A stretch of 11,183 nucleotides of DNA. Source: Burkholderiales bacterium (GTDB lineage Bacteria > Pseudomonadota > Gammaproteobacteria > Burkholderiales > Casimicrobiaceae). This document shows positions 1 to 6,811 of this stretch, piece after piece. Position 1 is the stretch's first letter, and every line of letters starts with the position of its first letter. Both the position numbers and the translations under genes were made by a program. The notes below the pieces were generated by a model. The model saw nothing but the letters and a program-made list of their open reading frames with translations. It made no database searches and was not told the origin of the DNA. The stretch is taken from positions 1-11,183 of the forward strand of contig JAIRPA010000089.1 in the NCBI GenBank assembly GCA_031257235.1, read 5' to 3'.

Positions 1-2
1 CC

Positions 3-2348
3 ATGTATTCCGACGGAGGGAATTTTAAAGATCACAATATTCATCGCGCTCTTTTGCGTCGCGGCTATCGCGGCATGGGGGGCGAATGGTTTGCCTGCAC
101 AGTGGACGACTTAAAAGCGGCGTATATTGCCGTGCGTGACCGGGTAGAAAATATCGAAAACCGCGCACAAGACTTTGACATGCGCCCTGAACAAGAAGAA
201 GCCGTCACCAAAACAATGACGTATTTTGAGCAAGAGAGACACAGACAAGCGGCTCATCCTTCACCGGCACGGCGCGCCAAATTCCTCTGGAACGCAAAAA
301 TGCGGTTTGGCAAGACCTTTGCCGCTTACCGGCTCGCCAAGAAAATGGGGCTCAAAAAAATATTGATATTAACGTTCAAACCTGCTGTTGAAAGCGCGTG
401 GGAAGAAGATTTAAACACGCATGTTGATTTTGAAGGGTGGCAATTCATCAGCCGAAAATCAACATTGACCTGGAAAGCTGCCGATCAAAATCGCCCTATC
501 GTCTGTTTTGGTTCTTTTCAGGATTATCTTGGTAAGAATGAAGCCGGCGGAATCAAAGCCAAAAACGAATGGGTTCATACCACTCATTGGGATTTGGTGA
601 TTTTTGATGAATACCACTTCGGCGCGTGGCGGGAAAGCGCGAAGCATTTGTTTGAATCCGAAGATGAGGATAATTTTGACGCGCTGGACATTGAGCGTTA
701 CGCCCACGAAGAAGCCGGCAACACCATAGACGAATCCTTTTTACCGATTACAACCTCCCGTTATTTGTATCTCTCCGGCACACCCTTTCGCGCGATCAAC
801 ACCGGTGAGTTTATCGAGGAACAAATTTATAATTGGACATACTCCGATGAACAACGCGCCAAAGAAAATTGGGATAAGTCGTCAAAGACTCCTAATCCTT
901 ATGCCGCACTTCCTCGCATGGTGTTGATGACGTATAAAGTCCCCGAAAGCATTCGCAAAATCGCACAACAGGGAGAGTTCGATGAGTTTGATCTCAATGT
1001 ATTCTTTCAGGCAGAAGGTCTTGGCGACGATGCAAAATTTAAGTTTGAGGATTATGTACAGAAGTGGTTAGACCTCATACGCGGCGCTTATTTACCCACA
1101 ACCGTGGATGATCTCAAGCTCGGTGCGAAAAAGCCGGAAATGCCTTTCTCCAACAGCAGACTTTTGTCTATATTGACGCATACGTTGTGGTTCTTGCCGA
1201 ATGTGGCCTCCTGTTTTGCGATGAGAAACCTCCTACGCAAGAAAAACAATACTTTTTTTAACGACTATCAAATCAACGTGTGCGCAGGAACAGGTGCGGG
1301 GATAGGGTTATCGGCACTAAAACCCGTGCTGGATTCCATGGGCGACCCTCTTAAAACCAAAACCATCACGTTGTCTTGCGGCAAACTCACCACAGGGGTT
1401 ACGGTAAAACCTTGGACGGGTATTTTCATGTTACGCAATTTATCCAGCCCGGAAACGTATTTTCAGGCGGCGTTTCGCGTACAAAGCCCGTGGACAATCG
1501 ATACCGACACCAACACGCGGGAAATTTTAAAACGTGAATGTTATGTGTTTGATTTTGCATTGGATCGCGCTTTAAAACAAATTGCCGATTACAGCTGTCA
1601 GTTGGACATTAACGAGAGTAACCCGGAGAAAAAAGTAGAAGCGTTTATTAACTTTTTGCCTGTTATTGCTTACGACGGTTCATCAATGACACAAATCAAC
1701 GCCGCTGCCATCTTAGAAATTGCCATGGCGGGCACTTCGGCAACCTTGCTTGCCCGACGTTGGGAGAGTGCTTTACTTGTCAATGTGGACAACGATACTT
1801 TACGCCGCTTAATGGCAAACGAAAGCGCGATGAACGCGCTCATGAGCATTGAGGGGTTTCGTAGTTTGAATGCCGATATTCAAAACATTATTATTGCGTC
1901 CGAGCATGTCAAAAAAGCCAAAACCTCAGGCGAAAAGCTCACTAAAGGCGAAATCAAAGAGCTTTCAAGAGAAGAGAAAGAATATAAATCTAAGCGCAAA
2001 CTCATCCAAGAAAAACTCATCAAGTTTGCAACGCGCATTCCCGTGTTTATGTATTTGACGGATTTTCGGGAACATCGGTTAAAAGACGTGATTACCCAAT
2101 TGGAGCCGGGATTGTTCAAGAGGGTCACAGGGTTGAATATTAAAGATTTTGAATTGCTTGTCTCGCTTGGGTTATTCAACGAAAACCTGATGAACGATGC
2201 CGTGTATAAGTTTAAGTGCTATGAGGATTCCAGCCTTTCTTATGCGGGCATCGACAAATACACGCAGGGCTCGGTCGGAGGTTGGGATACGGTCATCACG
2301 CGGGAAGAATACAACCGACTTTATGCGTTACAGCAAAGGTCGATGTAA
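3..2348 (+). CDS. Superfamily 2 DEAD/DEAH-like helicase, restriction/defence type, probably 5'-partial
   Basis: An ATP-dependent nucleic-acid translocase or helicase of the kind found in restriction-like proteins. Motifs seen, counting from the first ATG: a Q-motif-like RPEQ at residues 61-64, a Walker A variant KMRFGKT at 99-105, Walker B DEYH at 202-205, motif III SGTPFRA at 258-264, a second RecA-like domain with CGKLTTGVTVKPW near 457-470, and a motif VI-like FQAAFRVQSPW near 486-497. About 280 further residues follow, including a Lys/Glu-rich stretch near 640-680. The first 50 residues (FKDHNIHRALLRRGY, GEWFACTVDDLKAA) resemble the link that follows an N-terminal GIY-YIG nuclease domain in related proteins. 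No ribosome site is visible before the ATG at base 3, so the gene probably starts upstream and a nuclease domain may lie outside the window. It converges on the regulator at 2462-3004. The helicase call is firm; restriction function is inferred. Confidence 0.85.
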   Translation: MYSDGGNFKDHNIHRALLRRGYRGMGGEWFACTVDDLKAAYIAVRDRVENIENRAQDFDMRPEQEEAVTKTMTYFEQERHRQAAHPSPARRAKFLWNAKMRFGKTFAAYRLAKKMGLKKILILTFKPAVESAWEEDLNTHVDFEGWQFISRKSTLTWKAADQNRPIVCFGSFQDYLGKNEAGGIKAKNEWVHTTHWDLVIFDEYHFGAWRESAKHLFESEDEDNFDALDIERYAHEEAGNTIDESFLPITTSRYLYLSGTPFRAINTGEFIEEQIYNWTYSDEQRAKENWDKSSKTPNPYAALPRMVLMTYKVPESIRKIAQQGEFDEFDLNVFFQAEGLGDDAKFKFEDYVQKWLDLIRGAYLPTTVDDLKLGAKKPEMPFSNSRLLSILTHTLWFLPNVASCFAMRNLLRKKNNTFFNDYQINVCAGTGAGIGLSALKPVLDSMGDPLKTKTITLSCGKLTTGVTVKPWTGIFMLRNLSSPETYFQAAFRVQSPWTIDTDTNTREILKRECYVFDFALDRALKQIADYSCQLDINESNPEKKVEAFINFLPVIAYDGSSMTQINAAAILEIAMAGTSATLLARRWESALLVNVDNDTLRRLMANESAMNALMSIEGFRSLNADIQNIIIASEHVKKAKTSGEKLTKGEIKELSREEKEYKSKRKLIQEKLIKFATRIPVFMYLTDFREHRLKDVITQLEPGLFKRVTGLNIKDFELLVSLGLFNENLMNDAVYKFKCYEDSSLSYAGIDKYTQGSVGGWDTVITREEYNRLYALQQRSM

Positions 2349-2374
2349 ATGTTGCATCAAGCGGGTTTTTACAT
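2343..2374. terminator. Weak hairpin across the helicase stop codon
   Basis: ATGTAAA at 2343-2349 pairs with TTTACAT at 2368-2374, enclosing the TAA stop of the helicase gene. The loop is 18 nt and there is no T-run directly after the stem, so this is a poor terminator candidate. It may only be a chance inverted repeat. Confidence 0.25.
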
Positions 2375-2389
2375 GCTGCCCAAAAGGGG

Positions 2390-2417
2390 CGTCATTCTCA
2401 ACTTGATCCGCAATCCG
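2390..2417 (+). repeat. Dispersed repeat remnant, CGTCATTCT...AATCCG type
   Basis: The stretch starts CGTCATTCTC, has a central CTTGATCCG and ends AATCCG. It shares its left end and orientation with the repeat at 3270-3320, but its centre is different and its palindrome is degraded. The general form, a short palindrome opening with GTCATTC and closing with GAATCC, is widespread between genes in many Pseudomonadota. Assignment to the same family as the other copies here is tentative. Confidence 0.4.
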
Positions 2418-2427
2418 GTAGAAGATT

Positions 2428-2446
2428 GTGTCGCGGCTCGCGACAC
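2428..2446. terminator. Perfect 8-bp hairpin between convergent genes
   Basis: GTGTCGCG at 2428-2435 and CGCGACAC at 2439-2446 form a perfect GC-rich stem with a 3-nt loop, midway between the stop codons of the converging helicase and regulator genes. There is no T-run on either side. It could slow polymerase from both directions or stabilise mRNA 3' ends, but it is not a canonical intrinsic terminator. Confidence 0.45.
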
Positions 2447-2461
2447 CATTGACCGTCGGCG

Positions 2462-3004
2462 TTACATGAGGGTGCGTTTGCGCGGGGGATTGTCGCCGCT
2501 TTCTAAAGCCGATTGTTTGATTTTTTGGACGTACTCCAGCGCTTTGATTTGATCCCATTCTTCACGGATTTCCCGCGTGCGCTCCCTTCCGTCTAAAAAG
2601 CGCGTAAATTCGTCTTCATCGTAAGGAATCAGGGCGACTTCGTGTTGCATCAAAATCCCGATTTCAGAGAACGCGCTTTGCATCGGACGATGATAAATCG
2701 CCTCCATATTTTGTTCGCGGATAAAATCTTCCTGACGCTCATACCAAAACGTGACGTAGAGCTTCGACCCCGGTTTGACGCCTTGCGCAATATCCTCTTT
2801 GCCTCTTTCAAAGAATTTGACCATGATCGATCTTCGCCAACCGATAAGGTCAATCATCTTTTCATGAACGGATTCGGGGATCGGTGCGTTGCCTTCTTCC
2901 CACGCGCGCCATATGGCAACATCGACCTTGCCGACCAAAGTCGCCGCCTCTTCAACGGAGTAAAACAACGATTCCCGCGCTAATTTGAATTTAAGAGCTT
3001 GCAT
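2462..3004 (-). CDS. Aca2/YdiL-like helix-turn-helix regulator, copy 1 (180 aa)
   Basis: A DNA-binding protein of the Aca2/YdiL type, with an N-terminal helix-turn-helix followed by a probable dimerisation region. The helix-turn-helix spans about residues 14-45, with VGKVDVAIWRAWEEG and PIPESV. This matches the shape of E. coli YdiL (W..WENG..PIP..V) as I recall it. The later block has FWYERQEDFIRE, then ALIPYDEDEFTRFLDGRERT. It is clearly paralogous to the protein at 10565-11035: the two share VG.VDV..W..WE.G..P.P, WRR, WY...EDF.RE, and FL.GR..T.E.R.EW. This copy has about 24 extra C-terminal residues, basic at the end (PPRKRTLM). AAGGA about 8 nt before the ATG supports the start. Known Aca2 proteins repress anti-CRISPR operons by binding promoter palindromes. 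This gene lies downstream of the AcrVA2-like gene on the same strand, as aca genes usually do, but 390 bp and several terminator-like hairpins separate them, so it probably has its own promoter. Confidence 0.88.
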   Translation of the reverse strand: MQALKFKLARESLFYSVEEAATLVGKVDVAIWRAWEEGNAPIPESVHEKMIDLIGWRRSIMVKFFERGKEDIAQGVKPGSKLYVTFWYERQEDFIREQNMEAIYHRPMQSAFSEIGILMQHEVALIPYDEDEFTRFLDGRERTREIREEWDQIKALEYVQKIKQSALESGDNPPRKRTLM

Positions 3005-3120
3005 GGGCAGTCCTTCAGAATCAAGAAAAGCTAAACAAACAAAAAGATGATCCGCGTTGACGGGTGACGCGCCATTTTAAACCAAACATTATCCGCAATT
3101 TCTCACTTCGTTATTTATTC

Positions 3121-3163
3121 GGCGTGGATTCTGCGACTTCGCTTCGCTTGCGCTTAAATGACG
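3121..3163 (-). repeat. Dispersed hairpin repeat, minus orientation
   Basis: Read on the minus strand this element starts CGTCAT, has a centre made of AGCGCAAGCGAAGCGAA, and ends GTCGCAGAATCCACGCC. The copy at 3270-3320 on the plus strand has the same ends with a different centre. The two copies therefore form a 14-bp inverted repeat (GTGGATTCTGCGAC and its complement) about 170 bp apart. It is a short non-coding dispersed repeat, not a transposon with a gene. Confidence 0.65.
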
Positions 3164-3216
3164 AGATGTGGGATTGCGGAGGCGAAGGTTGAATTCTGTA
3201 TTTTGCAATAACAAAA

Positions 3217-3232
3217 AAACCGGATTGGGTTT
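3217..3232 (-). terminator. Intrinsic terminator within the flanking repeat
   Basis: On the minus strand a 5-bp stem AAACC/GGTTT with a 6-nt loop runs into a T-tract at 3213-3219. It is the last of several hairpins met by transcription leaving the AcrVA2-like gene. The same AAACCCAATCCGG sequence occurs at the right edge of the window, at 11171-11183, after the second regulator. Confidence 0.5.
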
Positions 3233-3252
3233 CGGAAATCAGGGATCAGAGG
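3220..3252 (-). repeat. Left copy of cassette-flanking inverted repeat
   Basis: CCGGATTGGGTTTC at 3220-3233 and CAGGGATCAGAGG at 3240-3252 together match, in inverted orientation, all 26 bases of 11158-11183. The left copy carries about 7 additional bases in the middle. The two copies bracket the operon and the second regulator. In each case the repeat lies after the 3' end of a transcription unit and points the same way relative to it, so a terminator-linked dispersed repeat is as likely as a mobile-element end. Confidence 0.65.
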
Positions 3253-3265
3253 TCAGGTATCAGAA
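3238..3265. repeat. Four imperfect tandem 7-mers
   Basis: ATCAGGG, ATCAGAG, GTCAGGT and ATCAGAA follow one another without gaps. Only about the first two units are present in the matching right-hand repeat. Such arrays can change copy number by slippage; no function is apparent. Confidence 0.55.
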
Positions 3266-3269
3266 ACGC

Positions 3270-3320
3270 CGTCATTCTGCGCGTAGTTTGCTTTAGCAAA
3301 CGTAGTCGCAGAATCCACAC
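3270..3320 (+). repeat. Dispersed hairpin repeat, plus orientation
   Basis: The element starts CGTCATTCTGCGCG and ends GTCGCAGAATCCACACC. It folds almost entirely on itself: ATTCTGCG at 3274-3281 pairs with CGCAGAAT at 3307-3314, and TTTGCT pairs with AGCAAA around a 2-nt loop near 3293, with small mismatches between. Its ends match the copy at 3121-3163 (inverted) and partly those at 6764-6804 and 11041-11066. Confidence 0.7.
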
Positions 3321-3333
3321 CGCCTTTCCTACA

Positions 3334-3363
3334 AAAAATCGTCGGGGTCTCCCCGCGATTTTT
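3334..3363. terminator. Strong, probably bidirectional intrinsic terminator
   Basis: AAAAATCG at 3334-3341 pairs with CGATTTTT at 3356-3363, and an inner GGGG/CCCC stem closes a 3-nt loop with a small bulge between the two helices. The A-run on one side and T-run on the other make it terminator-like on both strands. It lies about 30 bp after the stop of the AcrVA2-like gene and is the best terminator for that minus-strand operon. Confidence 0.7.
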
Positions 3364-3377
3364 GGGAAAATTCACAC

Positions 3378-3407
3378 CGCCAAAAAGTAGGTTTTTACTT
3401 TTTGGCG
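3378..3407. repeat. Perfect 12-bp hairpin covering the 3' end of the AcrVA2-like gene
   Basis: CGCCAAAAAGTA at 3378-3389 and TACTTTTTGGCG at 3396-3407 are perfect complements around a 6-nt loop. On the minus strand the last codons of the AcrVA2-like gene (for Ala-Lys-Lys) and its TAA stop at 3395-3397 are made by the upstream arm. The stop is thus inside the hairpin rather than before it. It could be a terminator element, an mRNA-stabilising 3' structure, or an inserted dispersed repeat that supplied the stop codon. Confidence 0.65.
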
Positions 3408-4831
3408 AACGTACCCACCACAATCGGCGGAATCCACCGAACGCGCGAATCTTTGCGTCCTTGCCCCACGTGGTACAAGTGCCAATGCGCCGTGCGGATG
3501 TGCGGACGCGGCGAGGCGTGAGTTTTGCCGTCCCCTGCGGGCTTTTGATCCTCTTCGCTTTGATAGGTGCGGATTAACTTGCCCACCTTCGCGCCCACGT
3601 TATAAATTTTGGTTTTGGTCGCGGGAAACAATTGAAACCCCTGCTTGGTTTTTTTCAAAGCAGGACGAGCGGGCGACGTTCCCGCCACCACGCCCTCAAT
3701 GTCGGGTTCGGCGGAGCAAAAGTACAAAGCGCAGTTGATGAAAAATTTTAACCGCCCCGCAAATTCGGTTTTAAATTTTTCGAGCTGTTCAGGTGACACC
3801 GAAGGAAACTCACGAACCGTATTGGCGCAGATTCGTTCCGCTTCCTCCTCCATCGAAATATCCGAAAGACGGAATTGGATCGGGGTAATCTTGGGTTCTG
3901 ACAACGGCAGGGTGGAGAATAATAATTTTTTCTCGTCCGTGTATTCCATCGTGACAAAGAAACCATAAAGTTGCACCCCTTCAAACCAAGGAGACTGAAA
4001 ACCTTCCGGCATTTCAATATAAACACAATATTCGGGAAGTCGTTGCAAAACATCTGTGGGAATGTCTCCCGATAAGCTGCTCTTGGTCAGTTCTTCAAGC
4101 AAAGTGGCGTCAAAGCGATAACACCCGCGTGTATAACTCCAAGTTTGAGTGATGGTCATGGTTCGGGTTTTAATAAATTCGCTTGGGTGAACCAATTTAA
4201 ATCCATACTCTTCGGTGACAATGTCTGCCCAAGCATCCCTATCTAAAAAGACACATCCGGGCTGATCGTTCGGTTTTTTTTGAATTTTCTCGCTGACGGC
4301 TTTATAGAGCTTGGGATAATCCGCCGTGACATGACTTAACTGTTCATCCGGGGTTTTGGGTTGCAAAATACAGTAATTGTCCATCCAATAAAAAGCCGCG
4401 CTTTGGCACAAGCGATGAATACGCGCGTCAAACTCCGGCGCAAAATCCGTCTTTAACGACGCACAAAAAGGCAATTGAGGAATGGGGGGCAACGTATAGG
4501 GTATTTGCGGCGACGATGAAAGAGCATTCCAAAGATAATTTGCCGCCGCCTCGGTGGGCACCACAAAAAACGTCACAAGAAGGGTAGGGTGTGGGTTATT
4601 CGGTGAAGGCGGCAGGAATAGATCAATCCCTGTTCCGTTATCCGGCAAGATAAATTGTTTAATCAAATATGGGGTTTGTTCCATCGGGCGCAAACTTCCC
4701 GCCGGCAGACTAAAGTTTTCCAGCGTGACCTGCATCGCGCTGATGTCTGTGCAAGAGACCTCGCGCGCCCAAGTCGTTATTTTGCCGGTGTTGATGAATA
4801 AGTGCGTCAGATGCTTGAGTCGCGGGTACAT
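3395..4831 (-). CDS. AcrVA2-family protein with an extended N-terminal region (478 aa)
   Basis: The C-terminal half matches AcrVA2, the 322-residue Cas12a inhibitor of Moraxella bovoculi, as recalled from its sequence. Matching blocks are IPTDVLQRLPEYCVYIEM at 248-264 (AcrVA2: TPTSIFLNLPDWCVYVDI), FCSAEPDIEG at 361-370 (LCVAEPDIT), ARPALKKTKQGF near 378-389, IYNVGAKVGKLIRTYQS at 399-415 (IYQIGERLGSEVRRYQS), and RPHIRTAHWHLYHVGQG then RVRWIPPIVV at 432-462 (RPHIRRGHWHGYWQGTG, RVRWQPAVFV). About 200 N-terminal residues have no counterpart that I recognise. AcrVA2 acts by recognising nascent Cas12a and causing loss of its mRNA; the target here is unknown. There is no signal peptide, so the product is probably cytosolic. 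The ATG at 4831 has TTAGGA 9 nt upstream and lies 64 bp after the preceding stop. A TTG at 4942 would add 37 residues but overlap the upstream gene by 47 nt. It is the last gene of the minus-strand array. Family membership is confident; anti-Cas12a activity is not shown. Confidence 0.88.
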   Translation of the reverse strand: MYPRLKHLTHLFINTGKITTWAREVSCTDISAMQVTLENFSLPAGSLRPMEQTPYLIKQFILPDNGTGIDLFLPPSPNNPHPTLLVTFFVVPTEAAANYLWNALSSSPQIPYTLPPIPQLPFCASLKTDFAPEFDARIHRLCQSAAFYWMDNYCILQPKTPDEQLSHVTADYPKLYKAVSEKIQKKPNDQPGCVFLDRDAWADIVTEEYGFKLVHPSEFIKTRTMTITQTWSYTRGCYRFDATLLEELTKSSLSGDIPTDVLQRLPEYCVYIEMPEGFQSPWFEGVQLYGFFVTMEYTDEKKLLFSTLPLSEPKITPIQFRLSDISMEEEAERICANTVREFPSVSPEQLEKFKTEFAGRLKFFINCALYFCSAEPDIEGVVAGTSPARPALKKTKQGFQLFPATKTKIYNVGAKVGKLIRTYQSEEDQKPAGDGKTHASPRPHIRTAHWHLYHVGQGRKDSRVRWIPPIVVGTFAKK

Positions 4832-4895
4832 GAAAGCCAATCCTAAAAGCCTATAAATTGACTGCGCGTATTTGATTTGCTTTGATCCATACGTC

Positions 4896-5348
4896 TCAAC
4901 GCACCCGTCTCCCGTCCTTAAATTCAACTTCAGTGACTTCAACTTTCCCGGATTTCCAATAACGGTAATACTTTTTGCTGCCGGTTACGTAGCCATCTTT
5001 ATAGGGCACCTCGGTGTTGACCACCCTTTCCCCCTTAATTATCAAGTAAGTCCGCGCAATACCATTTAACTTGCCGTTTTCGCAAAATGTTTCAGAGGTC
5101 ACGTAACCCGCTTTTTTGTTTTTGCTACCCGTTGAGTATTCTCTGACAACAAGGGGTTGTTTAAGAACTTTTTTGCCGCTTGCGTCAAGGCATTCTCCGG
5201 TTCGATCATTGATCCTGATGCTCTTTTCACCTTCGAGGGGAGAAGATAGATAACCCAGTATGGAATCAAATTCTTCGTACTCTACTGCTGTTGCGCAGGT
5301 AGAGAAAAAAACGATTAAAGCAAATGTTAATAACTTGACGCATTTCAT
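4896..5348 (-). CDS. Exported YwqK/MORN-repeat-like protein (150 aa)
   Basis: A small exported protein. Residues 1-21 are a Sec signal peptide: Lys at 2 and 5, the hydrophobic run LLTFALIVFF, and an A-T-A site at 19-21 suggesting cleavage before V22. There is no proper lipobox, although Cys18 is nearby. Residues 85-150 carry MORN_2/YwqK-type repeats: ETFCENGKLNG near 86-96, EVPYKDGYVTG near 113-123, YYRYWKSGKVEVTE near 127-140, EFKDGRR at the end. Proteins with such repeats are often labelled antitoxin-like by automatic annotation, but their function is mostly unknown. AAAGGA about 8 nt before the ATG supports the start. It begins 35 bp after the beta-helix gene, so the two are probably co-transcribed. 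Its export sets it apart from its neighbours, none of which has a signal peptide. A specific role cannot be given. Confidence 0.8.
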   Translation of the reverse strand: MKCVKLLTFALIVFFSTCATAVEYEEFDSILGYLSSPLEGEKSIRINDRTGECLDASGKKVLKQPLVVREYSTGSKNKKAGYVTSETFCENGKLNGIARTYLIIKGERVVNTEVPYKDGYVTGSKKYYRYWKSGKVEVTEVEFKDGRRVR

Positions 5349-5383
5349 TTTTGTTTCCTTTAAAAGTGCGGCGATGCACTTGA

Positions 5384-6703
5384 TTATCCCTTCTTCGGCG
5401 GGACAACGTACAACGTCCCGTCTTTGACATCGAGATTACTGCCCTTCGTGATCACCTTGATTTTCTTACTGCCCGATAATGTCGAAAACTCACCGCTGCC
5501 GACTTGGGCGTTGGTTAAATCTAACAGTGTTTCGACACGAGCGTTTTTGATTTCTAAACGACCGATTTTGGCGTCTTTGAGGCTTAATGTATCGCCTTTA
5601 TAACCATCAATCACCAATGAAGGCAATTTCACGCCTTCAAATTTGAACCTTTCCGCAATGTTCATGTTCGTCAAAGTCACATTGGGGGTTTGTTCCGAAC
5701 GTGTTTCAAAAAACGCCACTTTGGTATTGATGTTGGTCATTTGAAAGGTTTCACCACGAAGATCAAAACCAATTTTCGGCATTTCGATATTTTTAAAGTG
5801 CGTGTTTTTCCCGGATTGATATATATCACTGCCATCATCTCGTCCGTTCAATACGTATTTGATGTCCTCAACAATTAGATTTTCCGTTTTTACCGGGTTA
5901 TCGCCTTTCTTATAAATGCGAAATACCGGGTCTTTGTTTTTTGTCCCATGAAACTCACAGTTTTTAACCGTGATGCTCTTCAATAAATACTCATACGCAT
6001 GAATCCAAAAATAATTAGCTTTCATGTTTTCAACGAAAATACTGTCTCTGACGGTATCCGTCGTAAGAAAGGTTTCAAAGGTCGAATTTTTTACGGTCAA
6101 GCTCGCCACGTTCGCCGTTACCATGTCAATCTCTTTTTTGAACGTGCACCCTTCGATCGTCACATCGGCAAACCGTTTTGCCGTGCCGCTTCCGCAAGTC
6201 AATTTCATGTCTTCAAAGGTACAGCCCTCGTATCGTGTTTTATCGTAGCCGGACACATCAATATGTTTTGCCTTGCAGTTTTTATAAGTCACCTCACCGC
6301 CTATCGTGACCGCTCCCCAATTATTCGGTTCGGCATCGGGCTGATCGGTAAAATCGCAGTTTTCAAAAACCACGTTCTCGCACTTGCCCTGAGACATGAT
6401 GTAAGCCTGACCGCGCGTTTTGCAATTCACAAAGGTCACGTTTTTCATGTCGTGCGCAAAAAAGCCGCAGGCTTGAAATTCGCAGTCTTCAAAAATCACG
6501 TCTTTCAAACTTTTTTGCTCAAACCGCTCGTTAAAATCCACATCTTTGAAGTGAATGTTTTCCCATTCCACGTGATCAAACGCGCCGCCGTCAATCGCAA
6601 TCCCTTGCACCATCAGCACCTTGCCGCCCATCGTCTTTTTGCGCAGTTCCGCGTCTTTTAACATCTCGTAGTGCGGTTTGAATTTATTGACATCAAATTC
6701 CAT
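5384..6703 (-). CDS. Right-handed beta-helix, pentapeptide-like repeat protein (439 aa)
   Basis: A solenoid protein of unknown role. After an N-terminal cap of about 45 residues, coils recur with a V-x-F-x-N/D-C-x-F theme, roughly every 20 residues: VIFEDCEF at 69-76, VTFVNCK at 89-95, VVFENCDF at 111-118, VTYKNCK at 138-144, YEGCTF at 158-163, VTIEGCTF at 181-188, LTVKNSTF at 202-209, and ITVKNCEF at 244-251. Less regular coils continue to about residue 430. The Asn/Cys ladder and aromatic stacks are typical of pentapeptide-repeat and pectate-lyase-like folds. No catalytic Asp/Arg set of a polysaccharide lyase is evident, and there is no signal peptide or membrane segment. AAGGAG 7 nt before the ATG is a strong ribosome site. 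It lies 108 bp after the phosphoesterase, with a dispersed repeat between them, and 35 bp before the YwqK-like gene. It could be a structural or binding partner of the phosphoesterase; that is inference only. Confidence 0.85.
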   Translation of the reverse strand: MEFDVNKFKPHYEMLKDAELRKKTMGGKVLMVQGIAIDGGAFDHVEWENIHFKDVDFNERFEQKSLKDVIFEDCEFQACGFFAHDMKNVTFVNCKTRGQAYIMSQGKCENVVFENCDFTDQPDAEPNNWGAVTIGGEVTYKNCKAKHIDVSGYDKTRYEGCTFEDMKLTCGSGTAKRFADVTIEGCTFKKEIDMVTANVASLTVKNSTFETFLTTDTVRDSIFVENMKANYFWIHAYEYLLKSITVKNCEFHGTKNKDPVFRIYKKGDNPVKTENLIVEDIKYVLNGRDDGSDIYQSGKNTHFKNIEMPKIGFDLRGETFQMTNINTKVAFFETRSEQTPNVTLTNMNIAERFKFEGVKLPSLVIDGYKGDTLSLKDAKIGRLEIKNARVETLLDLTNAQVGSGEFSTLSGSKKIKVITKGSNLDVKDGTLYVVPPKKG

Positions 6704-6763
6704 GTGTTGCTCCTTGAAGTAAAACCTAATAAAACCAGCCGTTTAAACCTTTGTAAATCCTTT

Positions 6764-6804
6764 GATTCTGCGCCATGCCGGGCGTTGCGCCGGCAGCCAT
6801 GACG
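6764..6804 (-). repeat. Dispersed hairpin repeat inside the operon
   Basis: Plus-strand ends GATTCTGCG (6764-6772) and ATGACG (6799-6804) are the same as those of the element at 3127-3163, in the same orientation. The centre differs and contains the inverted pair CCGG...CCGG around GCGTTGCG. It fills part of the 108-bp gap between the phosphoesterase and beta-helix genes, where it could act as an mRNA processing or stability element and set different levels for the genes on each side. Confidence 0.6.
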
Positions 6805-6811
6805 CCACGCT

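Larger units (their letters stand above)
3005..3394. other. Gene-free, repeat-rich intergenic region
   Basis: No credible gene is visible in these 390 bases. The right part holds terminator-like hairpins, two dispersed repeats in opposite orientation and a 7-mer tandem repeat, listed separately. The left part (3005-3120) should contain the promoter of the regulator that starts at 3004: reading the minus strand, GATAAT and TAAAAT are possible -10 hexamers, but neither has a convincing -35. A small inverted repeat, CGCGT and ACGCG around TGACGGGTG near 3053-3071, is a possible operator for self-regulation; this is a weak inference. Confidence 0.6.

Noticed and set aside
2349..2552. 67-codon plus-strand frame just after the helicase
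   Set aside because: It runs through hairpins and a dispersed repeat and into the 3' end of the opposite regulator gene; no convincing ribosome site or domain.
3238..3265. Possible CRISPR-like repeats
   Set aside because: The units are contiguous 7-mers without spacers, and no cas gene is present.
3121..3407. Integron attC site or insertion-sequence end
   Set aside because: No attC core sites, integrase or transposase gene is visible; the palindromes are better explained as dispersed repeats and terminators.
3395..4831. Calling the gene a functional Cas12a inhibitor
   Set aside because: The family match is to the C-terminal half, no Cas12a gene is seen, and AcrVA2 relatives occur in organisms without an obvious Cas12a; only family membership is claimed.
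4832..4942. Upstream TTG start at 4942 for the AcrVA2-like gene
   Set aside because: It would overlap the preceding gene by 47 nt. The ATG at 4831 has its own TTAGGA ribosome site at good spacing. The longer form is not excluded.
5999..6661. 220-codon plus-strand frame opposite the beta-helix gene
   Set aside because: It lies wholly antisense to a well-supported repeat protein, and its product shows no domain-like pattern; the regular coils of the minus-strand gene explain the open frame.
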